From Gammaproteobacteria bacterium (lineage in GTDB: Bacteria; Pseudomonadota; Gammaproteobacteria; Pseudomonadales; JADFDG01): a DNA stretch of 64,000 bases. The translations under genes and the position numbers were made by a program. Location of the stretch: contig JADFDG010000003.1 in the NCBI GenBank assembly GCA_018262975.1, positions 62,001 through 126,000 on the forward strand, read 5' to 3'. The notes beneath the pieces were generated by a model. It was not told the DNA's origin. It was given only the letters and a program-made list of their open reading frames with translations, and searched no databases. This document shows positions 19,007 to 28,977 of this stretch, in pieces (positions within the stretch are counted from its first letter, which is position 1; each line of letters begins with the position of its first letter).

Positions 19007-19537
19007 TTGCCCTCGGGCAGCGAGCGCATCCTGAAGGCTGGTCGCATCAGCGCTGCCTTCGGGATCAAGGGGTGGGTCAAGGTCCACAGTGACACCTCCC
19101 CGCGCGAGAACATCCTCGATTACCTGCCCTGGTACCTCTGGCGCAACGGCCGGTGGGAACAGGTGGAGGTCCTCGAGGGACAGTCGCAAGGCAAGGGCAT
19201 CATCGCCCGGCTGCGCGGCATCGATGACCGGAACGCGGCGGAAGCCCTGGCCGGCATCGAACTCGGCATCGAGCAGGCCTGCCTGCCCGAGCCGGAGGAA
19301 GGCGAGTATTACTGGCGTGACCTCATCGGCCTTCAGGTCGTGAACACCGAGGGGGTCTTGCTTGGGGTGGTCGACCACCTGCTGGAAACGGGCGCCAACG
19401 ACGTCATCGTCGTGAAGCCCTGCGAAGGCAGTGTCGATGAGGCAGAGCGGCTGGTGCCGTGGGTGCTGGGGCAGGTGGTGCAGGGCGTCGATCCCGACGG
19501 CAAGCGCATCACCGTCGACTGGGGCGTGGATTACTGA
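19007..19537 (+). CDS. rimM: Ribosome maturation factor RimM
   Basis: A 176-residue 16S rRNA processing factor acting on the 30S head near S19. N-terminal RimM domain '[21 protein letters not shown]', followed by the PRC-barrel-like half '[33 protein letters not shown]'. The start is TTG at 19007, the only in-frame start that keeps the whole N-terminal strand and lies just after rpsP. trmD follows after 23 bp. Confidence 0.96.
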   Translation: MPSGSERILKAGRISAAFGIKGWVKVHSDTSPRENILDYLPWYLWRNGRWEQVEVLEGQSQGKGIIARLRGIDDRNAAEALAGIELGIEQACLPEPEEGEYYWRDLIGLQVVNTEGVLLGVVDHLLETGANDVIVVKPCEGSVDEAERLVPWVLGQVVQGVDPDGKRITVDWGVDY

Positions 19538-19560
19538 CGCGCCGCGAGGAGGCAAGGCCC

Positions 19561-20346
19561 GTGCACATCGCGGTGGTCACGCTGTTCCCGACGATGATCG
19601 AGGCCGTTACCGGCCACGGCATCGTCACCCGGGCCGTGAACAACGGCCTGCTGCGTGTCGAGGGGGTGAATCCGCGTGATTTCACCCGCGACGTGCACAA
19701 GACCGTGGACGATCGCCCTTTCGGCGGTGGCCCCGGGATGGTGATGAAGATCGAACCCTTGCGCGATGCGACCATCGCGGCGCGCGAGGCGGTGGAGAAG
19801 GTCACGGGCAAGCGCCCGCGTGTTCTCTACATGTCGCCGCAAGGTCCCGTGCTGACGCAGCAGCGCGCGCAGGAACTGGCGATGGAAGAAGGCCTGGTGT
19901 TGATCGCCGGCCGTTACGAAGGCATCGACGAGCGCTTCATCGAGGCGTACGTGGATGAGGAATTGTCGATAGGCGACTACGTGCTGTCCGGTGGTGAGCT
20001 GGCAGCCATGGTGGTGATCGACGCGGTGACCCGGTTGCTGCCGGGCGCACTGGGTGACGCGGACTCGGCGAAGCAGGATTCCTTCTCCGGCGAGTTCGAA
20101 GGGCTGCTCGACTGCCCGCACTACACGCGACCCGAGAACTTCGAGGGGCGCGGGGTGCCACCGGTGCTGATGAGCGGCAACCATGCGGCCATCCGCCGCT
20201 GGCGCCTGATGCAGGCGCTGGGACGGACCTGGCAGCGCAGGCCCGACCTGTTCGCGCAGAGGAGCGCGAAGGGGTTGGCGAAGAATGAACAACAGTTGCT
20301 CGACGAGTATATCGGCGGGCTTGATGCAAAGCGGAGTGAGCCATGA
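19561..20346 (+). CDS. trmD: tRNA (guanine-N1)-methyltransferase
   Basis: A SPOUT-class enzyme methylating G37 of tRNAs to prevent +1 frameshifting. 261 residues from a GTG start preceded by GAGGAGG with 8-base spacing, which decides the start. The trefoil-knot SAM-binding motif includes '[22 protein letters not shown]', and '[11 protein letters not shown]' is the N-terminal signature. Its TGA overlaps the ATG of rplS (ATGA), so the two are translationally coupled. Confidence 0.97.
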   Translation: MHIAVVTLFPTMIEAVTGHGIVTRAVNNGLLRVEGVNPRDFTRDVHKTVDDRPFGGGPGMVMKIEPLRDATIAAREAVEKVTGKRPRVLYMSPQGPVLTQQRAQELAMEEGLVLIAGRYEGIDERFIEAYVDEELSIGDYVLSGGELAAMVVIDAVTRLLPGALGDADSAKQDSFSGEFEGLLDCPHYTRPENFEGRGVPPVLMSGNHAAIRRWRLMQALGRTWQRRPDLFAQRSAKGLAKNEQQLLDEYIGGLDAKRSEP

Positions 20347-20702
20347 GCGGTAGCAACAAGATCATCCAGGCTGTCGAAAACGCCCAGCTGCGTAGCGACC
20401 TGCCGGCATTCGGCGCCGGTGACACCGTCACGGTGAACGTCAAGGTGAAGGAAGGCGACCGTGAGCGCGTCCAGGCGTTCCAGGGCGTGGTCATTGCCAT
20501 CAAGAACCGTGGCCTGAACAGCTCGTTCACCGTGCGCAAGATCAGCCACGGCGTGGGCGTCGAGCGCGTGTTCCAGTCGCACAGCCCGATCATCGCCAGC
20601 GTGTCGGTAGAGCGTCGCGGCGACGTCCGTCGCGCCAAGCTGTACTACCTGCGCCAGCGCAGCGGCAAGTCCGCGCGCATCAAGGAGAAGCTCGGCGCCT
20701 GA
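20343..20702 (+). CDS. rplS: 50S ribosomal protein L19
   Basis: A 119-residue L19 located at the 30S/50S interface. The core '[29 protein letters not shown]' and the C-terminal '[27 protein letters not shown]' are intact. Last gene of the S16 operon; a strong terminator follows 23 bp after the stop. Confidence 0.98.
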   Translation: MSGSNKIIQAVENAQLRSDLPAFGAGDTVTVNVKVKEGDRERVQAFQGVVIAIKNRGLNSSFTVRKISHGVGVERVFQSHSPIIASVSVERRGDVRRAKLYYLRQRSGKSARIKEKLGA

Positions 20703-20725
20703 TCGCCGCTTCGCCTCGCTGCAAC

Positions 20726-20753
20726 GAAAACGGCCGCTTACGCGGCCGTTTTC
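20726..20753 (+). terminator. Rho-independent terminator of the S16-L19 operon
   Basis: A perfect 12-bp stem: GAAAACGGCCGC (20726-20737) with GCGGCCGTTTTC (20742-20753) and loop TTAC. The 3' arm supplies the T run. Confidence 0.92.
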
Positions 20754-20768
20754 ATATGCGCTCTTCCT

Positions 20769-20791
20769 GTCGAGAGGGGGCATGCCCCCGA
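20769..20791 (+). repeat. Single palindromic element (GGGGGCATGCCCCC core)
   Basis: One copy of the short repeat family, with the core GGGGGCATGCCCCC flanked by GAGA-type sequence on the left and GA on the right. It lies between the L19 terminator and the 3' end of the convergent diguanylate cyclase gene. Confidence 0.8.
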
Positions 20792-20812
20792 TATCCGCCG
20801 GCCGCGGGTGGG

Positions 20813-21961
<1,149 letters not shown>

Positions 21962-22072
21962 CCCTGTACCGCTGCTTTTTCGTCCAGGCGGCGAGTATGG
22001 AGCCGCAGGGTCGCGCGGAAAATGGCCGGGCGGCATACTGGGCCCACCGCCGGTCGGTTTCAGACATTGCCC

Positions 22073-23011
22073 ATGCCCCGCGACCTTGCCGAACAGACTT
22101 CCGCCAGCCTGCCGCTGGCCGCCGCTGACGGCGCGGCCATCGATGTGTGGCTGGATGCAGCCTGGATGGAAAAGGGGCTCAGCGGCAACACCCTGGCCTC
22201 CTATCGCAGCGACTTGCAGTTGTTCGCCGGCTGGCTCGCGGCACGCGGTGGCAACCTGCGGGAAGCCACCCGCCTCGACGTGCTCGACTACCTGGAGCAT
22301 CGCCTGCGCGCCGGGACCCGCGCGCGCTCGGCCGCCCGCATCCTGTCCTGCCTGCGCGGCTTCTACCGCCACCAGTTGCGCGAGGGCCTGGTCGGCGAGG
22401 ACCCCACCCTGCGCGTGGACGCACCGAAGCTGGGGCGACCGCTGCCCAAGGCCATCACCGAGGAGGACGTCGACCGCCTGCTGGCGGCGCCTGACGTTGA
22501 GACCACGACCGGACTGCGTGACCGCGCCATGCTGGAGGTCCTGTATGCCAGCGGCCTGCGCGTCACCGAGCTGGTGACGCTGACGCTCGGCCAGCTCGGC
22601 CTGCGCCAGGGCGTGGTGCGCGTAACGGGCAAGGGCAGCAAGGAACGGCTGGTGCCGCTGGGCGAGGAGGCGGTGGCCTGGCTGGAACGCTACCTGGTCG
22701 AGGGCCGGCCGCTGTTGCTGGGCAATGCCGTGTCGGACGCGGTGTTCCCCGGTCGCCATGGCGAGCCGCTCACCCGCCAGGCGTTCTGGTACCGCCTCAA
22801 GCAACTGGCGATGCAGGCCGGCATCTCCCGTACACTGTCTCCGCACACGTTGCGGCATGCCTTCGCCACCCACCTGCTGAACCACGGCGCGGACCTGCGC
22901 GTGGTGCAGATGCTGCTGGGGCACAGCGACCTGTCGACCACGCAGATCTACACGCACGTGGCGCGTGCGCGCCTCAAGGACCTGCACGCGCGCCACCATC
23001 CGCGCGGTTGA
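22073..23011 (+). CDS. xerD: Site-specific tyrosine recombinase XerD
   Basis: Recombinase for dif-site chromosome dimer resolution with XerC. 312 residues: SAM-like core-binding domain (about 20-110) and catalytic domain (about 130-305). The catalytic set is complete: Arg163 in 'SGLRVTEL', a Lys in 'TGKGSKERLVPL', His258 and Arg261 in 'HTLRHAFATHLL', His284 in 'LGHSDL' and nucleophile Tyr293 in 'TQIYTH'. It is followed by dsbC, as in many gammaproteobacteria. Confidence 0.96.
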   Translation: MPRDLAEQTSASLPLAAADGAAIDVWLDAAWMEKGLSGNTLASYRSDLQLFAGWLAARGGNLREATRLDVLDYLEHRLRAGTRARSAARILSCLRGFYRHQLREGLVGEDPTLRVDAPKLGRPLPKAITEEDVDRLLAAPDVETTTGLRDRAMLEVLYASGLRVTELVTLTLGQLGLRQGVVRVTGKGSKERLVPLGEEAVAWLERYLVEGRPLLLGNAVSDAVFPGRHGEPLTRQAFWYRLKQLAMQAGISRTLSPHTLRHAFATHLLNHGADLRVVQMLLGHSDLSTTQIYTHVARARLKDLHARHHPRG

Positions 23012-23069
23012 CGGGAACCCGGGCGCGCGTGGCTGTTCCAAGACCTACCCCGAACCATGGAGTCCTGTG

Positions 23070-23825
23070 ATGATCCGCCTGCTGTCTGCCATCCTGCTCG
23101 GCCTGAGCGCTACCCTTGCCGCTGCCAACGATGCACCGGGCAAGGCCGAGGCCACCATCCGGGCCAAGCTGGCCGCGACCATGAAGGGCACCGAGATCAC
23201 CGCGGTGACGCCCACGCCGGTCCCCGGTCTGTACGAGGTGCTGCTCGACGGCGCGGAAACCGCCTTTGTCAGCGCCGACGGCAGTTACCTGGTCAGCGGC
23301 GACCTGTTCCAGGTGGCGCCCGGCAAGGGCCTGACCAACCTCACCGAGCAGAAGCGTGCCGCCAAGCATCGCGACGCGCTGGCCAGGGTGCCGGACGACC
23401 AGATGATCACCTTCGCCGCCAAGGGCAAGGAGAAGGTGGCGCTGTACGTGTTCACGGACGTTGATTGCGGCTACTGCCGCCGCATGCACCAGGAGGTGCC
23501 GCAGCTGAACGCCGCCGGCGTGACGGTGCACTACCTGGCCTTCCCGCGTGCCGGCGCTTCCGGAGACACCGCCCGCAAGATGAACGCGGTGTGGTGCGCG
23601 GCGGACCCGAAAAAGGCCATGACCGACAGCAAGCGCGGCATGGCGCTGCCGGCGGCGGCAGCCCTTTGCCAGTCGCCGGTGGCTGCCCAGTACAAGCTGG
23701 GCGTTGCCCTCGGGGTGCGCGGTACCCCGGCGGTGTTCACCGCCGCCGGTGAACAGGTCGGTGGTTACGTGCCGGCTGCCGAGTTGCTCCCGCAGGTGCT
23801 CCCGGGGCAACCGGCCAAGCGCTAA
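23070..23825 (+). CDS. dsbC: Periplasmic disulfide isomerase DsbC
   Basis: A 251-residue thiol:disulfide isomerase. Sec signal peptide (about 1-18, cleavage near 'LAAAND'), DsbC N-terminal dimerisation domain (about 22-80), and thioredoxin-fold domain with active site CGYC (133-136) in 'FTDVDCGYCRRMH'. The cis-Pro loop is 'RGTPAVF'. A second cysteine pair (in 'NAVWCAADP' and 'AAALCQSP') matches the structural disulfide of DsbC. It corrects non-native disulfides and is kept reduced by DsbD. The xerD-dsbC-hom order is conserved. Confidence 0.95.
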   Translation: MIRLLSAILLGLSATLAAANDAPGKAEATIRAKLAATMKGTEITAVTPTPVPGLYEVLLDGAETAFVSADGSYLVSGDLFQVAPGKGLTNLTEQKRAAKHRDALARVPDDQMITFAAKGKEKVALYVFTDVDCGYCRRMHQEVPQLNAAGVTVHYLAFPRAGASGDTARKMNAVWCAADPKKAMTDSKRGMALPAAAALCQSPVAAQYKLGVALGVRGTPAVFTAAGEQVGGYVPAAELLPQVLPGQPAKR

Positions 23826-23846
23826 CCCGCTGTTTTTCCAGCCCCA

Positions 23847-23872
23847 CCCCCCGCGTTGACGCCCGCGGGGGG
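23847..23872. other. GC hairpin in the hom leader region
   Basis: CCCCCCGCG (23847-23855) pairs with CGCGGGGGG (23864-23872). A competing pairing of GACGCC and GGCGTC is possible. There is no T run, so this may be the end signal for dsbC or simply promoter-proximal structure. No Thr-rich leader peptide was seen. Confidence 0.4.
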
Positions 23873-23884
23873 CGTCAGTATTGT
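23856..23884 (+). promoter_or_regulatory. Probable hom promoter
   Basis: -35 TTGACG (23856-23861), 17-base spacer, -10 TATTGT (23879-23884), 59 bases before the hom ATG. The GC hairpin overlaps the spacer. Confidence 0.6.
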
Positions 23885-23942
23885 GGCGGCCTTTCGAGCG
23901 CACGCGCCCGCCGGGCGCGTGCCGTCAGGCAGGGGTTTTGCG

Positions 23943-25253
23943 ATGTCGGATTCCAGGGTGAAGGTGGGTATCGTCGGCCTCGGTACGGTCGGCAGCGGCA
24001 CCTTCAACGTGCTCACCCGCAATGCCGGCGAAATTGCCCGCCGGGCCGGCGTGGCCATCGAGGTGGTGCATGTCGGTGCCCGCCGCGACAACCCGCGCTG
24101 CGACACGTCGAAGGTGAAGGTGTCGCGCGACCTCATGGCCGTGGTCGACGATCCGGAAGTGGACATCGTCGTCGAGCTCATCGGCGGCACCACGCTGGCG
24201 CGCGAACTGGTGCTGCGCGCCATCGCCAACGGCAAGCACGTGATCACCGCCAACAAGGCGCTCATCGCCCTGCACGGCAACGAGATCTTCGCCGCGGCCA
24301 CCGAGAAGGACGTGGACGTGGACTTCGAGGCGGCGGTGGCCGGCGGCGTGCCGATCATCAAGTCGATCCGCGAAGGCCTGTCCGCCAACAACATCAACTG
24401 GCTTGCCGGCATCATCAACGGCACCAGCAATTTCATCCTCACCGAGATGCGCGAGAAGGGCCGTTCCTTCGCCGACGTGCTCGCCGAGGCGCAGCAGCTG
24501 GGTTACGCGGAAGCCGACCCGACCTTCGACATCGAGGGCATCGATGCCGCGCACAAGCTGACCATCCTGGCGTCGGTGGCGTTCGGCATTCCGCTGCAGT
24601 TCGACAAGGTGTATACCGAGGGCATCTCGCAACTCACCGCCGACGACGTCGCCTATGCGGAGGCGCTGGGCTACCGCATCAAGCTGCTGGGCATCGCCCG
24701 TCGCGTGCCGGCCGGCATCGAGTTGCGCGTGCACCCGACACTGATCCCCGAGGAACGCCTGATCGCCAACGTCAACGGCGTGATGAACGCAGTGATGGTG
24801 CACGGCGACGCGGTCGGTTCCACGCTGTATTACGGCCGCGGCGCCGGTTCCGAGCCGACGGCCTCGGCGGTGGTGGCCGACATCATCGATACCGCGCGCA
24901 ATATCGTGCTCGACGCGGCCAACCGCATCCCGCACCTGGCCTTCCAGGCCGACCAGCTTTCCGACGTGCCGGTGCTGCCGATCGACGGCGTGGAAACCGC
25001 CTATTACCTGCGCCTGATGGCCACCGACAAGGCTGGCGTGCTGGCCGAGGTCACGCGCATCCTCAGCGAGGCGGGTATTTCCATCGAGGCGATCCTGCAG
25101 AAGCCGGTGGGCGACCGCGACCGCGTGCCGGTGATCATCCTCACCCGCCCGGTGCTGGAAAAGAAAATGAACGCCGCGCTGGCGCGCATGCGCGCCCTGC
25201 CGGAAATCGACGACGAGATCATGCGCATCCGCCTCGAGTCGCTCGATCACTGA
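23943..25253 (+). CDS. hom: Homoserine dehydrogenase
   Basis: Reduces aspartate semialdehyde to homoserine, the branch point to threonine and methionine. 436 residues, the monofunctional form. NAD(P)-binding 'VGIVGLGTVGSGTFNVL' at the N-terminus, the catalytic region 'GIINGTSNFILTEM' and 'FDIEGIDAAHKLTILA', and a C-terminal ACT domain (about 355-430, 'DKAGVLAEVTRILSEAGISIEA') for probable threonine feedback. The start ATG follows a CAGGGG site. It is followed by thrC after three repeat elements. Confidence 0.96.
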   Translation: MSDSRVKVGIVGLGTVGSGTFNVLTRNAGEIARRAGVAIEVVHVGARRDNPRCDTSKVKVSRDLMAVVDDPEVDIVVELIGGTTLARELVLRAIANGKHVITANKALIALHGNEIFAAATEKDVDVDFEAAVAGGVPIIKSIREGLSANNINWLAGIINGTSNFILTEMREKGRSFADVLAEAQQLGYAEADPTFDIEGIDAAHKLTILASVAFGIPLQFDKVYTEGISQLTADDVAYAEALGYRIKLLGIARRVPAGIELRVHPTLIPEERLIANVNGVMNAVMVHGDAVGSTLYYGRGAGSEPTASAVVADIIDTARNIVLDAANRIPHLAFQADQLSDVPVLPIDGVETAYYLRLMATDKAGVLAEVTRILSEAGISIEAILQKPVGDRDRVPVIILTRPVLEKKMNAALARMRALPEIDDEIMRIRLESLDH

Positions 25254-25263
25254 CGGATTTTTT

Positions 25264-25352
25264 GTAACGAGGGGGCCATGCCCCCGACCCGCGCTTCGTA
25301 GTGAGGGGGCCATGCCCCCGACTTTTTTGCAGAACTGGGGGCACGCCCCCGA
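25264..25352 (+). repeat. Three tandem palindromic elements between hom and thrC
   Basis: Direct copies at 25264-25287, 25298-25321 and a shorter one at 25336-25352, all with the G5-C(C)ATG-C5 core (the third has GGGGGCACGCCCCC). They occupy almost the whole hom-thrC gap; the last ends 13 bp before the thrC ATG, just ahead of its AGGAG ribosome site. Their hairpins could affect thrC expression relative to hom. Confidence 0.85.
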
Positions 25353-25365
25353 CAGGAGCACCCCC

Positions 25366-26514
25366 ATGGCTTTCCGCGATCGCTACACCGGCCTCATCAA
25401 CCGCTACCGTGACCGCCTGCCGGTCAGCGACGACACCCGCATCATCTCGCTGGGCGAAGGCAACACGCCGCTGATCCGCCTGAAGAACATCCCGAAGCTG
25501 ATCGGCAAGAACGTCGACATCTACGTGAAGTACGAGGGCCTGAACCCGACCGGTTCGTTCAAGGACCGCGGCATGACCATGGCGGTGACCAAGGCCGTGG
25601 AAGAGGGCAGCAACGCCATCATTTGCGCCTCCACCGGTAACACCTCGGCAGCCGCGGCCGCCTACGCCGCGCGCGCCGGCATCAAGGCGTTCGTGCTGAT
25701 CCCGGAAGGCAAGATCGCCATGGGCAAGCTGGCGCAAGCGATGATGTACGGCGCCATCACCATCCAGATCCGCGGCAACTTCGACGACGGCATGGAGCTG
25801 GTGAAACAGGTGGCGGGCGAAGCGCCGGTCACCATCGTGAACTCGGTGAACCCGTACCGCCTGCAGGGCCAGAAGACGGCGGCCTTCGAGATCGTGGAAG
25901 AACTCGGCCGCGCGCCGGATTACCACTGCCTGCCGGTCGGCAACGCCGGCAACATCACCGCGCACTGGATCGGTTACTGCGAATACTCGACCCCGAGCGG
26001 CCACAAGGTCACCGAGTCGTGCGCGTTCTGCGGCGGCAACTGCCGTTACGCCGGCGGCCCGATCGTGGGCAACCGCCCGAAAATGGTCGGCTACCAGGCC
26101 GCCGGTTCGGCGCCGTTCATGCGCGGCGCGCCGGTGTCCAACCCGGAAACGGTCGCCACCGCCATCCGCATCGGCAACCCGCAGAGCTGGGCGCAGGCCT
26201 GGAAGGTGAAGGAGGAGTCCGGCGGCTGGTTCGACGAGCTGACCGACGCCGACATCCTCAAGGCGCAGCGCCTGCTGGCGATGAGCGAGGGCGTGTTCTG
26301 CGAGCCGGCCTCGGCGGCCTCGCTGGGCGGCGCCATCCGCGACGTGCAGAACGGCAAGATCCCGGAAGGTTCCACCATCGTGTGCACGCTCACCGGCAAC
26401 GGCCTGAAGGACCCGGACACGGCCATCGCCCAGTGCCAGGACGCGGTGATGCTCACCATCGATGCAAAGCTGGGGGCGGTGAAGGACGCCATCCTCGGCA
26501 ACATGAAAGGCTGA
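25366..26514 (+). CDS. thrC: Threonine synthase with a cysteine-containing insertion
   Basis: A PLP enzyme converting O-phosphohomoserine to threonine. 382 residues, the short class. The PLP Lys66 is in 'TGSFKDRGM', and the phosphate-binding 'GNAGNITAHW' follows at about 190-200. Compared with the usual short ThrC, there is an extra segment of roughly 20 residues here carrying Cys205, Cys219, Cys222 and Cys226 ('CAFCGGNC'). The spacing (C-x2-C-x3-C plus an upstream Cys) suggests a bound metal. It is probably expressed with hom; the ribosome site AGGAG sits 6 bases from the ATG. Confidence 0.95.
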   Translation: MAFRDRYTGLINRYRDRLPVSDDTRIISLGEGNTPLIRLKNIPKLIGKNVDIYVKYEGLNPTGSFKDRGMTMAVTKAVEEGSNAIICASTGNTSAAAAAYAARAGIKAFVLIPEGKIAMGKLAQAMMYGAITIQIRGNFDDGMELVKQVAGEAPVTIVNSVNPYRLQGQKTAAFEIVEELGRAPDYHCLPVGNAGNITAHWIGYCEYSTPSGHKVTESCAFCGGNCRYAGGPIVGNRPKMVGYQAAGSAPFMRGAPVSNPETVATAIRIGNPQSWAQAWKVKEESGGWFDELTDADILKAQRLLAMSEGVFCEPASAASLGGAIRDVQNGKIPEGSTIVCTLTGNGLKDPDTAIAQCQDAVMLTIDAKLGAVKDAILGNMKG

Positions 26515-26523
26515 GGAACAACG

Positions 26524-26548
26524 AACCGGGCGCCAGTCGCCCGGTTTT
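26524..26548 (+). terminator. Rho-independent terminator after thrC
   Basis: AACCGGGCG (26524-26532), loop CCAGT, CGCCCGGTT (26538-26546), followed by TT and C: a 9-bp stem with a short T run. Confidence 0.85.
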
Positions 26549-26598
26549 CGTTTGTGGGGTAGGGTAACGGCGTACAACGTCGATCAAGGAGGTGTGAG

Positions 26599-27426
26599 AT
26601 GCGTATCCTGGTTGCACTGCTGGCGGGCCTGTTCTCGGTGGCCACGCTGGCCGCGGTGGAAACGAAGGAAGTGACCTACGCCGGCGGCGGCGTGCAGATG
26701 AAGGGCTTCCTGGCCTGGGGCGGCGACGCCAAAGGAAAGCGCCCGGCGGTCATCGTCGTGCACGAATGGTGGGGCCACAACGACTACGTGCGCGCGCGCG
26801 CGAAGCAACTGGCGGAGATGGGCTACGTGGCGCTGGCGGTGGACATGTACGGTGACGGCAAGACCGCCAGCCACCCGGACAACGCCATGGCGTTCATGAG
26901 CGAAGCCACGAAGGACAAGGTGCAGGCCGCCGAGCGTTTCAACGCCGGCCTGGCGCTGTTGCGCGCCAACGAGCACGTGGATGCGCAGAATATCGCCGCC
27001 ATCGGTTACTGCTTTGGTGGCGCGGTGGTGCTCAACATGGCGCGCGCCGGCACCGACCTCAAGGGCGTGGCCAGTTTCCACGGTGCGCTGGGTGGCTGGA
27101 TGACGCCGCTGCCGGGCAGCGTCACCGCGAAGGTGCTGGTGCTCAACGGTGCCGACGACAGCATGGTGCCGGCCGAGGCGGTGGCGAAGTTCGAGGACGA
27201 GATGAAGGCGGCCAGGGCCGACTTCCGGGTGATCAACTACCCGGGCGCGAAGCACAGTTTCACCAACCCGGCCGCCGACCAGTTCGCGAAGCAGTTCAAC
27301 ATGCCGGTGGCCTACAACGCCGCCGCGGACCAGGCCTCCTGGGCGGAACTCGATGCGTTCCTCAAGGACGTTTTCAAGCCGGCGCCGGTGCCGCTGAAGA
27401 ACCCGGGCGGCTATATCCAGCGCTGA
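26599..27426 (+). CDS. Secreted dienelactone hydrolase family protein
   Basis: A 275-residue alpha/beta hydrolase with a Sec signal peptide (about 1-19, 'VALLAGLFSVATLAA'). The family features are visible: 'RPAVIVVHEWWGHNDYVR', nucleophile Cys in 'IGYCFGGAVVLNMA', Asp in 'NGADDSM' and His in 'PGAKHSFTNP'. Cys-His-Asp is the triad of dienelactone hydrolases, but signal-peptide-bearing members are common and their substrates are mostly unknown. The ribosome site AAGGAGGTG is strong. It is followed by an inverted pair of palindromic elements. Confidence 0.9.
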   Translation: MRILVALLAGLFSVATLAAVETKEVTYAGGGVQMKGFLAWGGDAKGKRPAVIVVHEWWGHNDYVRARAKQLAEMGYVALAVDMYGDGKTASHPDNAMAFMSEATKDKVQAAERFNAGLALLRANEHVDAQNIAAIGYCFGGAVVLNMARAGTDLKGVASFHGALGGWMTPLPGSVTAKVLVLNGADDSMVPAEAVAKFEDEMKAARADFRVINYPGAKHSFTNPAADQFAKQFNMPVAYNAAADQASWAELDAFLKDVFKPAPVPLKNPGGYIQR

Positions 27427-27439
27427 TGTTTGTGCCTGT

Positions 27440-27539
27440 GTAGAGAGGGGGCCATGCCCCCGATACAGTTGCTCTTCAAGCAGTCGGGGGCATGGCCCCC
27501 TCTCTACGAAGAGCGGGGCGGAGCGTGGTCCCTCTCTAC
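27440..27539. repeat. Inverted palindromic element pair plus a partial copy
   Basis: Element copies at 27440-27463 (plus) and 27484-27507 (minus) form an almost perfect long hairpin (GTAGAGAGG arm, core GGGGGCCATGCCCCC, with its reverse complement). A decayed end copy at 27527-27539 (GGTCCCTCTCTAC) contains the TAG stop codon of the convergent serine hydrolase, read on the minus strand. They fill the gap between two convergent genes and may act as a bidirectional terminator. Confidence 0.85.
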
Positions 27540-28813
27540 TTGTGCAGGGACGTTTGCGGGAACTGGCGGGCGATCTCGGAAAGCACCTGGTACCAGGGGA
27601 CGAAGTGGTTGCCGATCAGCGTCTTGCCATTGGTGAGCAGCGCCGCCGACAGTTCACGTTCCGGATCGGCCCAGGCAATCACGCTGACGAAGCCCAGGTG
27701 GCCGAACGCCTGCTCGGTGGACGGACCCATCAGGCCGAACGGCCGGCTGCCCAGCATCATGCCCATGCTGTAGCGCATCGGCATCATCAGCGTGGCGTCG
27801 ATTTCCGGCTTGCCGCACTCGACCACCGCGCGGTGCACGGTGAGCGGGTCGAAGATTTGTGTTCCGTCCAGCGATCCGCCCTGACGCAGCAGTTCGAAGA
27901 AGCGGCAGGCTTCCTCGGCGGTGGCGTACATGTTGCCGGCGGGAATCACCGCGTCCAGCCAGCGCGGGTCGTTGGATACCTCGATCGCCGTTTCGAATGA
28001 GCCGCCCAGCACGTGCTTCATGTAGCGGTCGAGCGGGAACATCGGCTTCATGCCGGTGAGGTAGTTCAGCGCCACCTTGTCGCGATCGGACGGGCGCACG
28101 CCGAAATTGAAGTAGCGCATGCCCAGCGGTTTGCAGATCACGTCGTCGAGGACGTCGCGCACGCTGCGGCCTTCCACGCGTTCAACCAGTTCGGCGAGGA
28201 TGAAGCCGGCGGTGATCGCATGGTAGGCCTGGCGACGCCCGCCCGGTGATACCGGTTGTGCGTTGCACAGCATGTCCATCACCGCCGCGTGGTCGAACAG
28301 CAACGCCGGATCGACGTCGCCTTCCAGGCGCGGCACGCCACCGCGGTGCGACAGCAGGTGCTGGATGGTGACGTTGCGCTTGCCGTTGGCGGCGAACTCG
28401 GGGATGTAGTGCGCGACCGGGTCGAGCAAGTTGAGCCTGCCTTCCTGCGCCAGCCAGTGCACCAGCATGGCGGTGACCGCCTTCGATGCAGAGAACAGGC
28501 AGACCGGGGTGTCGGGGGTGAGCAGTTCCTTCTCGCTGTAGTCGCTGTCCTGCGGGCCATTGCCGCGCGCATGGCCGATGGCGCGGTTGAGCACAACCTG
28601 GCCGCGGTAACGCACGCACAACGAGATGCCCGGGCTGGTGCCGGTGCGGTAGAGCGCCTCGGTGCGTGCCCAGATGCGCTCGGCCGCGTCGCTTGCCAGG
28701 CCGAGATCGTCGGCGCGCACTTCGCGGCTGGCATCGCGGGTGGTCACCGAGCCGAGGTTGGCGGGGATTCGACTGCGATGGACGGTCAGGTCGAGGCGGG
28801 GCAGTGCGGCCAT
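27536..28813 (-). CDS. Beta-lactamase-fold serine hydrolase
   Basis: A 425-residue protein of the class C beta-lactamase/esterase EstB family. Nucleophile motif SxxK is at 108-111 ('FSASKAVTAMLVHW'); the tyrosine base is likely Tyr197 in 'YHAITAGF'. The surrounding segment 'ISLCVRYRGQVVLNRAIGHA' and 'IQHLLSHRGGVPRL' fit the family. No signal peptide was seen, so it is probably cytoplasmic and more likely an esterase than a beta-lactamase. The stop codon lies in a repeat-derived end. Confidence 0.88.
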   Translation of the reverse strand: MAALPRLDLTVHRSRIPANLGSVTTRDASREVRADDLGLASDAAERIWARTEALYRTGTSPGISLCVRYRGQVVLNRAIGHARGNGPQDSDYSEKELLTPDTPVCLFSASKAVTAMLVHWLAQEGRLNLLDPVAHYIPEFAANGKRNVTIQHLLSHRGGVPRLEGDVDPALLFDHAAVMDMLCNAQPVSPGGRRQAYHAITAGFILAELVERVEGRSVRDVLDDVICKPLGMRYFNFGVRPSDRDKVALNYLTGMKPMFPLDRYMKHVLGGSFETAIEVSNDPRWLDAVIPAGNMYATAEEACRFFELLRQGGSLDGTQIFDPLTVHRAVVECGKPEIDATLMMPMRYSMGMMLGSRPFGLMGPSTEQAFGHLGFVSVIAWADPERELSAALLTNGKTLIGNHFVPWYQVLSEIARQFPQTSLHK

Positions 28814-28977
28814 GGGTACTCCGGGAGGCTGGCAACGAGGCTGGGCGACGAGGCCGGGTTATAGCAGCCCCTTGCCCGCACTGCCAGCGTTCGCTACCTT
28901 GCAGGGAATGCACGCCGACAGTGCATGCAAGCCGCGGGTTTTCCGCCCTGTTTTGCTGTGACCGGGAAATTTTCCAG

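Noticed and set aside
21962-23041. N-terminal extension of the diguanylate cyclase reading across xerD on the opposite strand
   Set aside because: It is antisense to the complete xerD gene; the ATG at 21961 starts exactly at the first membrane helix region.
23826-23942. Threonine attenuator leader peptide before hom
   Set aside because: No start codon followed by a Thr/Ile-rich run is present; only a promoter and a GC hairpin are visible.
25264-25352. Possible CRISPR-like array
   Set aside because: Only three copies of a palindromic element with short, unequal spacing and no cas genes; the same element occurs singly elsewhere.
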